Shown piece by piece: positions 1 through 11,222 of a stretch of DNA of 64,000 nt. The stretch is from Diogma glabrata. Its lineage: Eukaryota > Arthropoda > Insecta > Diptera > Cylindrotomidae. Where the stretch lies: contig OY856188.1 in assembly GCA_963693315.1 (NCBI GenBank), forward strand, positions 195,248,322-195,312,321, read 5' to 3'. A program made the position numbers and the translations under genes. Below the pieces are notes generated by a model that had not been told where the DNA came from, did not search any database, and was given only the letters and a program-made list of their open reading frames with translations. Within the stretch, counting starts at the first letter, position 1. Each line of letters opens with the position of its first letter.

Positions 1-235
1 TTCCTACTCGTGTCCGGGTACGATAGCTAAGGGTCGATATTTTATTATTCCGGTTTGTTTTGCTTTGTATCTTTCTAGTATGCGTTTCTTTAATCATTTG
101 AATTTCGGATTCACCTTTCGGATTAACGGGTGATTGGGCCATCGAATCCTAGCCAGTTTCCAGGGCTGCTGGATAAGGTATACTGGCATACCGTGGGCGA
201 GATATCCTGCTTCAATGTGATTCAATCGTATTTCC
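1..235 (-). pseudogene. Unidentified coding-like remnant at window edge
   Basis: Read on the minus strand from an ATG near 235, there are about 47 sense codons (including MPVYLIQQPWKLARIRWPN and PLIRKVNPKFK), then a TGA, then about 30 more sense codons before a TAG next to base 1. The residue composition (basic, W/P/Y-containing, unlike translated AT-rich spacer) suggests a decayed protein-coding exon. A further coding-like stretch in another frame lies just upstream (about 236-300), which would imply a frameshift. I do not recognise the family. It could be a host exon relic or part of a transposon. Confidence 0.3.
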
Positions 236-434
236 ATATTTTTTCTGGTGAGGTTCCCAAGCGGTCACCCGTTTAAGTTCGCACCGTTGCATATGCTTAT
301 AGTAAATAGAATTTATTAACAAAACAGTGCTAACATAATTTGTTTTCAGTTGAAAAAAATATTTGCTGTGTTTATTATTGAAGTTTTTAAACATTTCTCT
401 TATAGAGCAGTCTAAATACCTTAAAAACAGGCAA

Positions 435-1125
435 AAACTGGAAAAATTAGTAATAGGATGAAATCTATTGGATATATAAGAAATTATTGCGCAAATGATG
501 GGAAACAAAAATTAAAGGTGCTCCGAGTTGCGGTGGTGAAATGGGGTGAGCTTTTAGAGGTAGAAAATGGTTTTTCATGATTTTCAGCGAAACTAGACAT
601 TCTACCGATAAAAATTTAAAGTAAAGGTTATAGGTAATAAAAAGGTCTATAACTTTCATTTAAACCATTTTTCACATAACCTAAAATTTGCCGTGAAAAT
701 AGAAAAAACCGAGGAAAGAAGGGCTTTTCGTTTTTAATTTTTATCTCCCACAAAAAATTTTTTTTTTCACACAATTTGGAGAAAACGTACCTTATTATGT
801 TCCTAATACGCTGTAATTTTTTGGAATCAAAATATTTATTTTTACGTTTCATTTTGATTTTAAACCAAAAAAGTGACCTCATTTTCTCACAAAAATTCTC
901 CCGTATAGGAAACAGTTTTTTCAAAAAAAAACATGAATCATAATGTTTGTTGAAACGTCTCCTTTTAGATGGTGTAAAAAAAATAAGCATCACCAAGGAA
1001 AACTTTTCCAGGAAATGCGAAAACTCAATAAACTTGATTTTAAAATGTTATTTTTCAATCATTGTTTAAAATTTTGCATCATCTGTTAAAATTAACAGTT
1101 GAAATACTTAAAAAATATAACATCA
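435..1125 (-). repeat. Dispersed repeat, left arm of a 16-kb-spaced inverted pair
   Basis: This segment reappears in reverse complement at about 17342-18044 with only scattered mismatches over about 650-690 bp. Shared landmarks are the CACCCCATTTCACCACCGC stretch and the GGAAAAGTTTTCCTTGG block. No protein is encoded; the open frames here are AT-rich noise. It is probably a non-autonomous transposable element; neither its termini nor a TSD could be settled. Confidence 0.7.
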
Positions 1126-2155
1126 TTTTTTGGAAATTTTGTGGACAGTTAAGCTCAAGGAAAGAAGAAAATAATTTGAATTTTTCAATTCGAAAGTATG
1201 GTTGAAAATGACTTAGAAAAAAACTCCATTACTAATTTTCGTGTTTCGGATGAATTCGAACCTCCTCATCAGGCCATGTTCGAATCCGTTTGTAGACATG
1301 CTATCAATTACGAGACTAAGGCGACGACTATTTTGCATTTGAAAATTCATCATCATTTATTGAGTTGAATTTCTCCTCTGTCATTCGACTCCTTATTATG
1401 AAAATGTTTTTACATTACATGGTAATTTTTATATTAAAGTTATAGTATTGTTCTACATTACTATTGTGTAAATTCATAGGATGGGGAATATTTCTATTCT
1501 AATTAACATCCTAAGTCACGATTATAGTCATTACTAATTGCTTCCAATCAACGTGATATCAATGAATGAAACTTGGTCAATTAAGATATAATGTGACATT
1601 AATGAATTAAGTAATTATAAATCGATCGTAGTATGAGGTTTACAATATATGCGAAAATATTTAATTTGCCAGGTATTAAATATTATGTTTGAAATGGTTT
1701 CAGCCAGAACAAAGTGCTTCTACAAGATTTTTAGATATACAAAAATTATAAATTAGATTCAAGTGACATTTATGGAAAAGAAAATCTCATAATAAGAAAA
1801 ATGTATTTATAATTAATTTTAGTAATATTCAGTAATATTTAATTTTACAAAAAACTAATACTTAAGATTATAAACTATTAAATATAAATCAAAGCTATTA
1901 CCACAGAATAAAAATATACAGAAGCGTCATAACACACTTTTTCTATGGAAAAATTTCGACTCAATTTTTTTACTTCTAACTTCACTTCAAACTTGCATAA
2001 GGGAGGAAAAAGTTTGGTTATGTATTCTACATTTTGGCGGTTTATAGTAGTTTACAAAAACAACAAGTTGACAAGTTTTGTTTTGACAGTAGTATTTGAT
2101 ATTTTAAATCTGTGAGTAAATTTATTTTATTTATTTAATTAATTTAAATTTCAAG
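1126..2155. other. AT-rich non-coding DNA
   Basis: No supported gene. A tRNA B-box-like GGTTCGAATTC lies on the minus strand near 1255 but has no A box at the right distance. A GTGAGT donor-like sequence at about 2113 and a CAAG acceptor just before 2156 could bound a very short intron leading into the transporter relic, but no upstream exon is recognisable. Confidence 0.5.
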
Positions 2156-3417
2156 ACTATTTGGAACCTTATTTATGGGAATTGTATGTACCCACTGTAT
2201 GCACATGCTTTTTAAACGTGCTCACGAATTAAGTAAACGTTCAAAAATGCCATCACTTGGATTCTCCGAAGTATGTTTTTATTCGTTTGAAATAGGACCA
2301 ATTGGATTATTGGACCAATAAGATACGCTCAACTGTAGAGAACAATAATAAATATATTTCTTTGTATAACGCAAATGGGATTTTGTTTGTATTCGTTGCT
2401 GTTAATCTACAAGAAGTTGTTGAGCATTACTATATGAAGTTGGAAATTCGTCTTTATCTATTTTTAATGTTGATTCCAATATTTTTAAATTTAGTTTAAA
2501 ATTTAAAATATCTTTCACCGATATCACTATTTGCTGCTGTTTTAACAGTGATTGGTTTGACAATTTTCTATATGCTGACAGATTTACCACATTCGTCAAG
2601 TGTAAATGGATTTGCTTCGTGGGACACATTGCCGTCATATTTTGGAACAGCTATGTATGCATTTGAAGGAATTGGTGTAGTGCTACCACTTGAAAATAAT
2701 TTAAAAACTCCTCAAGACTTTGGAGGAACAACGGGTGTATTGAATACAGGAATGATAATAGTTGCAGGTTTATTACATTAAACTTACCTCCTGACGCATT
2801 GTAAGAATTTTTATCTCCTTTTTTATTGTTTAATAATTAAAATTATTTTTATTAGATTAGCTCGATGGTTCGTTTAATGATGGCATTAGCAATATTTTTC
2901 TCATATGGTCTCCAATTTTATGTTCCAATAAATATCATTGGACCATGGTTACGAAGCAGTCTTCCAAGTGAGCAAGAGCAAAAAGTTGGTGATATCGCAT
3001 TAAGAATTGGTTTGGTTATTTTCACATGTAAGATTAATTTAATTATATACATATTTTAATTTTATGATTAATGTATACATTTTATGATTAATGTAATTTT
3101 CATTAGATTAACACTTTAAGTAGTTCATCAACAATTAAAAATTTATTAATGTATACTTTTATTTTTTTTTTACAGGTATTTTGGCAGCTATTATTCCAAA
3201 TTTAGGTCCCATTATTTCACTTGTTGGTGCTGTTAGTAGTTCTGCTCTTGCCCTTATTTTTCCTCCACTTCTTGAGATAATTTCATTTTGGCCAAATGGA
3301 CTTGGTCGTAATTATTATATACTTTGTCAAGATATTGGAATAATGGTGTTTGGATTATTAGGTTTTATTTTCGGTACATACACCAGCTTGGCACAAATCC
3401 TTAATCCTCCAGAATAG
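2156..3417 (+). pseudogene. Proton-coupled amino acid transporter (SLC36/PAT family) pseudogene
   Basis: Transporters of this family carry amino acids with protons across plasma or lysosomal membranes. Family blocks appear in the right order: GIVCTHCMHML (from 2178), PSLGFSE, FVFVAVNLQEVVEHYY, NLKYLSP, YAFEGIGVVLPLENN, TLNLPPDA, LMMALAIFFSYGLQFYVPIN and IPNLGPIISLVGAVSSS, ending NPPE-stop at 3417. Two introns keep GT-AG ends (about 2801-2857 and 3028-3175), so this is not a processed copy. It is broken: a frame change near 2300, another near 2386 inside a transmembrane block, an in-frame TAA at 2497 just before NLKYLSP, and loss of roughly 20-25 codons with a frame change near 2778. The N-terminal exons are absent. 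I infer a decayed duplicate or lost host gene; Drosophila pathetic-like genes are the nearest family I can name. Confidence 0.85.
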
Positions 3418-4984
3418 TAAGTTTATTTCTATAATGTAATAAAAATAAAACATAGAACAATTTTTACATTAGTATTTATTCAGTAACTATTTTATTTTTG
3501 ATGAATATGTGATTTTATATAAATATAATTATTAGTTTAGTTTTAATTCTGAACAGAATTTATGATGGTATGATCACTTCTGTGATGATTCTGTGGTATG
3601 ATAGGAATATCCTTTATTTTATAAATGTTAATTAAGTTTTTAATGTTGATCTATGCTTAATTTCAGTTTCATTTTTTTATGTGATAATGAACTTTAAGTA
3701 AACTTGAAGTTCGTGTATATCCCAGTTAAACAAAGTTATATGTAATTAGACAAATCTTCAAAACTATTAATTTAATTTTTTTTAACTTTATTGTTTTAAT
3801 TTTTTAAAAATACCCAAACGTGCTAAGAGAGTGCTATTAGAGTAATGATCAGTCCAGATTTTATGAATAAGATACAATTTTGGTAGATAATGTTTAGTAA
3901 ATGGTAGATAATGTTTATAAATCTAAATGCAGATATATGTAAGTTAATAGACAAACTGATTTGATGATTTTTATTTTTAAACTAAGGGATCGTCTCCAAA
4001 ATTTTCAAAACAAAATTATTATTATTTCTCTGCAGATGCGCATAGGGTAAATATTATTTTTGTTATGAAATAAATATTCCTTAATGTTTTTATGAAACAA
4101 ATCACATAATTGTGTGTTGTGGTTATTATACTACTGATAGAGGTCCCAAATCTTGGGACATCTATCCCAAGGAATAAATAAATGTGTTATAAAATGCCTA
4201 ACTCGTTCAAATACTTTTCTCATAGTTATTCAAACTTAACACAAGTGACTGGTTAAAATAGTTTAGAAAACAAGACTGATGCATATTAGCCTAGGAAATT
4301 TTAATAAATTTAGAAGCTTTATCTATACAAATCTCTTGTATGACGTTGGATTGAATAATACTGTTTCCAACTTATGTATTGGACATGTAAAGTGCTGAAC
4401 ACATTATTTGGTTGTGTTGTGTGTGTCTTTAATAGTTTCAAATATGTGAGCAAAACCTGAGTTCCTGAAATCACCAATTCCGTCTTGTTTAAACTTGTCT
4501 GCGGATAATATCAGATCAAACATTTCTTTAATTTCACAGTTCATTTCACAGGTTGGCTATAATGACGATGGTGTTTTATCTCCACAACATTATTATTATT
4601 TTATTAGTAACAACGCAGCATAAAGATTAAGTTTATACATAATCATTTAGTATCTGCTACATATTCGTTTTTAATTTTACAAATAGGGAAACATGTGGCT
4701 TTTTTTGGAAAGTTTTGCCAAAGTATCCAAATCTTTATTATGATAAACCGATAAAATTTCATTATGATTAAGTTCTATTTGTGACCACAATTCACTAGCA
4801 CACTATCTTATATCTATAAAACTACAGTTTTTTTAGTTTGAAGTCTTTTTGCACACTTTTTTGAGGTTCAAATCAGAGCTACTAACTCATTTTTACTTTG
4901 TACGTGACTTTTTTTTTTATTAATTAGTTGGAAATGTTTGGCACACTAAATATGAAGTACATATTCAGTATTTAGACTCTTTGG
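3418..4984. other. AT-rich non-coding DNA downstream of the transporter relic
   Basis: Nothing coding is supported. The first few hundred bases may be former 3' UTR. A short stem (CCCAAATCTTGGG) lies near 4145. Confidence 0.5.
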
Positions 4985-5456
4985 ATATTCGAAGATACCA
5001 TGTCAACTAGGAAAGAATGAGGGATGGGGAATAGAAGGAATGAGAATAGAGAAATAGCTAGGTAAGCTGTTATAAATGACGAGAGAATGAGATTTTCTTT
5101 AAATGTCTGCGGAGCGAATTCGTCATGTAAACTGAGAGGGGCAATGAGTTCCACACTTGGGTTACTCTATTGTAATAATCGTTCTGAAAGGAAACTGTTC
5201 TACGGGGATATTTGTACAGCAAATGAGTGGGACATTTCTGAAGTTCGTGTTTGTCCGTTGTACTGCGATAGGAGGATGTTTAGGATTTCTCTAAAGGATG
5301 CATCATAGAAATTGTATTTATAATAGATCGACAGTTCGGCAACATTTCTTCGGTGTTGGAGTGAATCAAGTTGATCAGTTAACGCATGTTGTCAATCAAC
5401 CGTATTGGTTTTCTCTGCACAGTACAGCAGTATTTCAGGTTAGTGTAAATCGTGAA
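4985..5456 (-). pseudogene. LINE reverse transcriptase C-terminal fragment
   Basis: On the minus strand the frames spell a typical C-terminal tail of CR1/jockey-like LINE proteins. Between about 5440 and 5000 one reads RLIDNMR, then LDSLQHRRNVAELSIYYKYN, and further on LIAPLSLHDEFAPQTFKENL. The middle SLQHRR motif and the closing TFK motif are characteristic. There is an in-frame stop after DNMR, with further stops in the ISP and LLQ region, and no RT catalytic core. It is a dead fragment in opposite orientation to the LINE end at 5866-6196. Exact clade is uncertain. Confidence 0.6.
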
Positions 5457-5865
5457 TAAAATGTAAATAATTTATATTTAATTACATGTTTGATAATTAA
5501 TTTTGTTTATTTTAAAATTTTATTATACATATTCATAAATTGAACATTACACTATTTTGTATTAAAGGAAAAGAAAATGATGTTGATGATAAACAATCCA
5601 ACAATAGAATGTCAAGTGTGTCGAAGCAATGAAACGCTAGAAACTAGATATTTATAGTTACATTTTTTTAAACCGGATTAGTTGGAAGAAATACGACAAT
5701 GTATGGCATTACTCGCTTTTTCTGTGGATACAAATATTGAGCCATACAGAACACGGTTTAATTCGGAACGATGAAATGATTTAATTCAATTTTCGTTTCC
5801 AAAATTTTTAAATGTTGTAGTTCAAAATTATAAAGGAATAGGACAACACTTGCTGTAACCCCTGT
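5457..5865. other. Short spacer between two LINE fragments
   Basis: No gene or clear repeat is visible. Confidence 0.4.
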
Positions 5866-6196
5866 AACACTTGCTGTAACTTACCCCCGTTCCACTCGGC
5901 AATCGGCTGCCGCAACCAGTGAAACGGTAAAGATCCCGCGCTGTCATACTGGCAGATCGCAGAGAGACTTCTTTGTCCGAACTGCGTACAAATGGAATAG
6001 TTTGCCGGAACACTTAGTCTCAGGTGGCTTCAACCCACAGATGTTTAAAAAAAGCGTTAATCTACACCTCAGAACGCCAGTTGTTGTGGGACCCAGGTCT
6101 AGACCTAGGTCTTAAAAGGTATTTATGTGTTGTTGTGACACATATTCTAAACCCTATTACACAACACATTTTATTAAAAAAAAAAAAAAAAAAAAA
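5866..6196 (+). mobile_element. 3' end of a LINE with poly(A) tail
   Basis: The plus strand encodes the last approximately 60 codons of a LINE protein (SQRDFFVRTAYKWNSLPEHL, then FNPQMFKKSVNLHL, stop near 6115). This is the WNSLP...FKKSVN tail usual in CR1/jockey-type elements. A roughly 80-bp 3' UTR with the GTGTTGTTGTGACACATATT block and a run of about 20 A (6175-6196) follow. The same 3' UTR block recurs at 31750-31826, so this family has other copies here. The insert is strongly 5'-truncated. Confidence 0.75.
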
Positions 6197-6277
6197 GTAT
6201 ATTTTGCACTAGACATAGATTCAATTTCTAATTCCATATTTTTGTTTTATTATAATATTTAGCTTTTCCCGCAAAAA

Positions 6278-6365
6278 GGCATATTATTGATAGAAAATAT
6301 GAAAAAGGGTTCATTATTGATGGAACATCTGAAAAAAGGGCACATTATTGATGAAAGATCTGAAT
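6278..6365. repeat. Short tandem repeat, about 35 bp x 2.5
   Basis: Three successive units share CATTATTGATNGAA and a GAAAAAAGGG spacer (about 6283, 6315 and 6348). Units differ at several bases. Confidence 0.6.
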
Positions 6366-6599
6366 TACCTCTTGTAGTTTCAAATAAAATCACATTAATG
6401 AGGATCATCTTTAATTAAAAATGCATAAAAAATTATTTTTAATTGTCTTTAATAAACTATTGTAGGTAGACTATAATACATGTATTCCATCAGAATTTGA
6501 AGCCACTGCCGCTTCTGGGTGGCTTACTATTGTTTTATTACAAATTTTTGTCCATAAAAATTTGTAATTTAACTATTTCTTCATCATATGGTTTACAAA

Positions 6600-7030
6600 A
6601 CAAACAAATACAACCATTCAACTAACGAGTTGTATTGGTTTAACAAAAAAACTTAAAACTAGATAACAGAAATATTAAGATTAAATAATACAAAATACAT
6701 AAGTAAACAGTTCATACAAAAAAATTAAATATTTACATTATAACTAAATAAAAATATTACAATAAATAAATCATAAAATAAAACTTATTTCAATAAATAA
6801 TTCATAAAAATATAATATTTGCTTAACTAAATGAAAAACATATTATTTCAATAAATAAATCAAAAAATATAACTTATTTCAATAAATAATTCATACATAC
6901 AAATATAATATTTGCTAAACTGAATAAAAAACATATTTTTTCAATAAATAAAACTTATTTCAATAAAAATATTTCATTTCAATAAATAAATCATAAAAAC
7001 TTATTTTAATAAATAATTCATTGAATAAAA
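6600..7030. repeat. Degenerate AT-rich tandem repeats
   Basis: Variants of TTTCAATAAATAAATCATAAAA alternate with AACATATTATTTCAATAAAT. They lie directly downstream of the P-family transposase gene and may belong to that element's 3' region. No gene. Confidence 0.6.
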
Positions 7031-7133
7031 AAAAAATTAAATATTTATCACAGTATTTATCACAAGTAGAGTGGAAAAGAAATATCACAATGGACACGCT
7101 ACAAATTCAAAAGAGCTACAATTCCCTAGGTAT

Positions 7134-9866
7134 CTAGTTGTGTGTTAAATTAAACAATTTATAATTTTTAGACTGAAGTTTACCTTTACTGCACAAATCT
7201 AAATTAAAAAATTTTATGTAATAATATAACCGCGTTCTAGTCATGTACTTTAACATAAACTCAATGGGGAAATTCGGACAATCGAAAGAAATATCTAGCT
7301 CCTTCATCTTATTGTAAATATTATGAGAAATATTAAAATTTTCGACCGTTCCCACATTTTCTAAAAATATTTGCTCTAACTGGCCTATTAAGGTAATAAA
7401 ATTGCTGTGAGGAACTAACAAACTACCGAAAGGACCATTTTTGGTCGAATAAGCTTTAAAGTGGACAAATCTGTTTTGATCATTGACGTCTAAAGTAATT
7501 TGAGATCTACAAAGGACACAATCGTGGATTTCCATGCACTTGGAAAATATATACCCCGCAAAATATACTAATGCACTTGAACTTGAAGCGGATAACTGTT
7601 TATGATTGGAACTAACCAAAGGCCATGTAAAACTTGGGATTTCCTGAGAATGTGCAGTGACAAACCGGTTATTAGGTGGAGTTATATTTGCTAAGAGGTC
7701 GACAAAATCTTGAGGATCGGTTTCACAATTTCCAAAATTTGAAACATTCAAAAATTGAGAACAGAAATTTTTTTTGAAAGCTCTAAAAAACTGAATAGGG
7801 GTGGGATTGGTAGAATTCCCACCCTGCTGGCGAATTCTTCCAAAAAAGTTTTCCAGACAATCTTGGTTAAGATGTCTAGTTAGAAGATAGGTGTACCCAG
7901 CTGAATGTAATCTGCAAAAAGATCTATTATCGCGCGAATTGAGATTTTCCAACCTCGGAGACATTTAATTTTTTTTGAAATATCTTGTTCATTTTTATTT
8001 GTAACAGATAAGTTATTAATAAAACAAAGAGCATCCTCTAGAAATTTAGTTTGACCTGGTGAGCCTATATAAGCATTTCTAAAAGCAGTTTTGCCATGGA
8101 TAGTTGATGAATTCATTACATCAAATAATTCATCGAAAAATTTTATAAATTTGGCAGTTCCAACTGCGGACTGGGGTAGGAGGTTATTTGAAATAGAGGA
8201 TTGAAGGCAGGAATAAACTGAATGACTTAAAATTTGGGTGGCATATTTTACCTTCATCCGTTGAAAATTTGTTGGATATAAATGGGCATCAGTTAACCGA
8301 GGCATTAAACGCAAATGCTTCGATTTGTCGCTATGGTATGCTTCTTGGACATATTTCCAAGATGTGAAATATTTGTGGCTATCTTCTTGCCACTGGAAAT
8401 GGTTTTGGAGTAAATTATTTCTGATACTTTTTATCAAATGTGGGGGGTCAAAAATATAATAATATTTCTTGTTGTTTCTAAAGAAGTATGGCCTGTCTGT
8501 GTCAACCTTTAAACTATTTGATAGCTTAACAAAATTTGAACCCATATCACTTATTATACCTCTAACGCTTAACCAAATACTGTCTAATTTATCTAACGAG
8601 TTATTAACAACCCACAACAGATCTACTATCGGACAACTATTGCTAACAAAAAAATAAGCCACTGCCTGTTTCCAATTACAAAATATTCCCCTAGCCATAA
8701 CAACTAACACTGACCTAGCAGGGTTTCCATTACTAGCACTCTCACCAAAGTCAACTAGTCCTATAATTTTATCTTGCTGTCGAGAAAATGTTAGAAAAGA
8801 CTTGATTGACATTTCGTCGAAACAAACTACGCATTCCTTCTCTATTGCATTAAACTTGTCTACCTTTATCTTCAAAACTTCAAAAATAAATTCATGGAAC
8901 CCGGGTGAATGTTGGAAATTTTCTGTGATCCGTTAAAGGGTTCGAATGGAAGGTAAACGAAAATCTACTTTTAAATTTCTATATGCTTTGGGACCACAGA
9001 AATAAATTGCTAAGCAATAATTTTTGAATTCTTTTGTGAATCTACCTTTTTTCTTTTGGGCGTCTAAAAACATCTGCACATAAGAAGAATTGTTACTGTT
9101 GCGCGCTTCTTTCCTTACCATCGAACTGTACCGCAACCGTTTTATTTGCTTGCGTAATTTAACCTTACGCGGGGTATTGTTCGAGAAAGTGGAAGATGTC
9201 TGAACTTTAACACTAAAAATATCAGCGGAAGACGTCTGAGTAGTAACACTACTCGAAATTTTAGAATTCAAAGACGCAATGGATTTAAAATTAAATAAAC
9301 ATTTGTTAATATCAAGAATTTCTACCTCCATAAGTTGATCGTCCTCTAACATCCATTTGTTTTCGCCGGCATAAAATATTGTAGAAATGGGCCCGAAATG
9401 GTCAAGTTGATTTGACGATGGCGCTGCTGGTGGTGAAAACTGCGGTGGCGAAATACAATTAGTACCGACATGGTCATGTTGATTTAACGACGGCACGGCT
9501 GGTGGAGCTATAATGTTATCTGAAAGAGAAATGTTTATATTAAAATTGGTTGGTATCGCATTTGATGTAAGCCGAAATCTTTTATTATTTTTTGTGATAA
9601 TGTCCTTGTTTCTGAAATGTTTGACGCATAAACGATGCTCCTTATAGTTTTTGTGCTCCAAATCCTCCCTGTCGACTCTTGTCATCCAAAGTTTCGCTCT
9701 GAAATATATAACTTGATTTAAAAATATATTCTTTATTTGAAATACATATAAATAATTTGTAAACATACCTTGCTAAAACTTTAGGAAATCTGAAGAAAGG
9801 AGAATTTGGATAAATCTTCGAATTGCTTGGACAACCGAACGCTGCGCAGTATTTTGGACCATTCAT
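7134..9866 (-). pseudogene. P-element-family transposase with THAP domain, broken
   Basis: This is the cut-and-paste transposase of a P-superfamily DNA transposon. Exon 1 (9866-9770) opens with MNGPKYCAAFGCPSNS, the first cysteines of a THAP zinc finger. A GT-AG intron (about 9769-9700) follows, and exon 2 supplies the tryptophan and CVKHF that complete the C2CH finger. A linker with basic residues leads to the RNase-H-like catalytic part (CFDEMSIK, FDPPHLIKSIRNN) and the family's C-terminal LTRHLNQDCLENFFGRIRQQ. Two lesions are visible. An in-frame TAA at 8933-8935 follows LPSIRTL, where one base change from CAA would explain it. A 1-nt frameshift near 7890-7900 separates IIDLFADYIQLG from YLLTRHLNQD. 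Otherwise the frame is open for about 850 codons, so loss of function looks recent. I could not find the terminal inverted repeats. Confidence 0.88.
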
Positions 9867-10695
9867 CCTATAAAATTAAAATAGTTTGTTAAATTTTGTT
9901 TATCACAACGTAAAAATATCCCTTAAAAATTAACATTAAATCAATAGCCGTGTTTCATAGGCGTGACAAAACTACTCACAAATACTCATACTCAAACGAT
10001 GGTGTCGATGGCAAAAGCAAGAAACTAGAAGAACTGGATTTAGAAACTAGAAAAATTAGCTCACAATTACTTGTAAGTAATAAATTTGTCGCTTTGGAAC
10101 ATGGTAATTGTCATTACAGTTGAATCTATTTGTGGTCATATTAAACATCTGAAGAACGGAAATTTCTGAAATATAAAACGATACAATCAACATTTGAATA
10201 ATAACTCAATGGCCTGGAATAAGAATCCATCCTTTTAACTGCTACATCATATTTGTTTATGCTTCTAATTTGTAGCTCCAGTAATCATGCTCCAGCTACC
10301 GTTTTTATGATTAAATACCATTTTTGGTAAGCTTAATTTATACGTCACATATCACATTATTTTAATAAAATAATAAATATAGTATAAGTTAATTAACCTT
10401 CATATTATATGTTGTGAAAAATATCCTATTACAAATTTACAAATTGCATTCCGTAAAATTTTTTCACAGAAACAAACTGCATTAATCGGCAAGTTTAGTT
10501 TCTATGAAATAAGAATATAATATTTCAATAAAATTATTTTAATATATTTATTATGCAGAAAATATTGTAAAACATTCTAGCATTAATTTAATAAATCAAA
10601 ATTGTAATTCACTATCTTTTTGGATTCAATAAAGTAAAGAGGTCTTCCTCTATAAAAATTATTTTATTAATTAAAATAAGGAATATTTCCTTAAC
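9867..10695. other. AT-rich spacer, possibly including a 5' LTR
   Basis: No gene. The last few hundred bases lie directly before a primer-binding-site-like sequence at 10696 and may be the LTR of the decayed retrotransposon. No second copy of this putative LTR exists in the window, so its limits cannot be set. Confidence 0.35.
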
Positions 10696-11222
10696 TGGCG
10701 CCGAAACTTAAAATCAGTGGTGTTGTGTTGTGTAAAGTAAAATAAAAGTGTATTGCAAGTTTTTTAAACAGTTTAAACAGTTTAAATTAAAGTTTATTGG
10801 AAGTCTAATAAACAGTTTACACAAAATCCCAAAGTGAATTGCAAAATTAATTTGCTTGGGTGTGTTACAAAAACTTTAACGTTTATTGAAAGTTTATTGA
10901 ACAGTCAAGAAACATAGGAAACATAGAAACAAAAGCATGGGAATAAATATGTTTTATTTCATCATTTTACTGTAAGTGAAATGATGAAATAAAACATATT
11001 CATTCCTATGCTTTTGTTTCTTCCTATGCATTGATTTTTCCCATTCAAGCAGGGAAACATGGAGTCTCCTTCGGAAACAGGGTGGCTCAAACTCAATTAC
11101 TCGTGCTAACAATGAAATAAATCCAGAGGACATTGCAAATCACATAGTAAACATGTCTCGTTCTTCTATTAATCGCCTTCATAAGAGAACAATTAAACGC
11201 AAATTAAGAGAAATGAAGCGCA
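10696..11222 (+). mobile_element. Decayed LTR retrotransposon: primer site, leader and gag start
   Basis: TGGCGCCGAAAC at 10696 resembles a retroviral-type primer binding site of the tRNA-Lys class (first seven bases exact, then divergence). After about 350 bp of leader an ATG at 11059 opens MESPSETG. A +1 shift then continues in a frame reading NPEDIANHIVNMSRSSINRL and a lysine/arginine-rich run to about 11220. That looks like the N-terminal part of a gag protein. It stops where a LINE reverse transcriptase begins. The integrase end at 13590-14015 has the same orientation and may be the other side of the same element. Confidence 0.5.
10926..11020. repeat. Near-perfect 43-bp stem hairpin in retroelement leader
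   Basis: The left arm (10926-10968) and right arm (10979-11020) are complementary apart from two positions, both of which would be G-U pairs in RNA. The loop is ACTGTAAGTG. It sits between the candidate primer site and gag start. Confidence 0.75.

Noticed and set aside
212..996. Minus-strand open frames of 64-122 codons
   Set aside because: They lie in the AT-rich dispersed repeat, have Lys/Phe/Asn-rich composition and do not persist in the inverted copy at 17.3-18.0 kb as the same protein.
1240..1300. tRNA gene suggested by GGTTCGAATTC on the minus strand
   Set aside because: No A box at the right spacing and no cloverleaf pairing.
5087..5308. Plus-strand 73-codon frame with several cysteines
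   Set aside because: It is the antisense shadow of a LINE RT tail on the minus strand.
9956..9972. CATAGGCGTGAC as the P-element terminus
   Set aside because: Its orientation points away from the transposase gene, and no inverted partner or TSD was found left of 7134.
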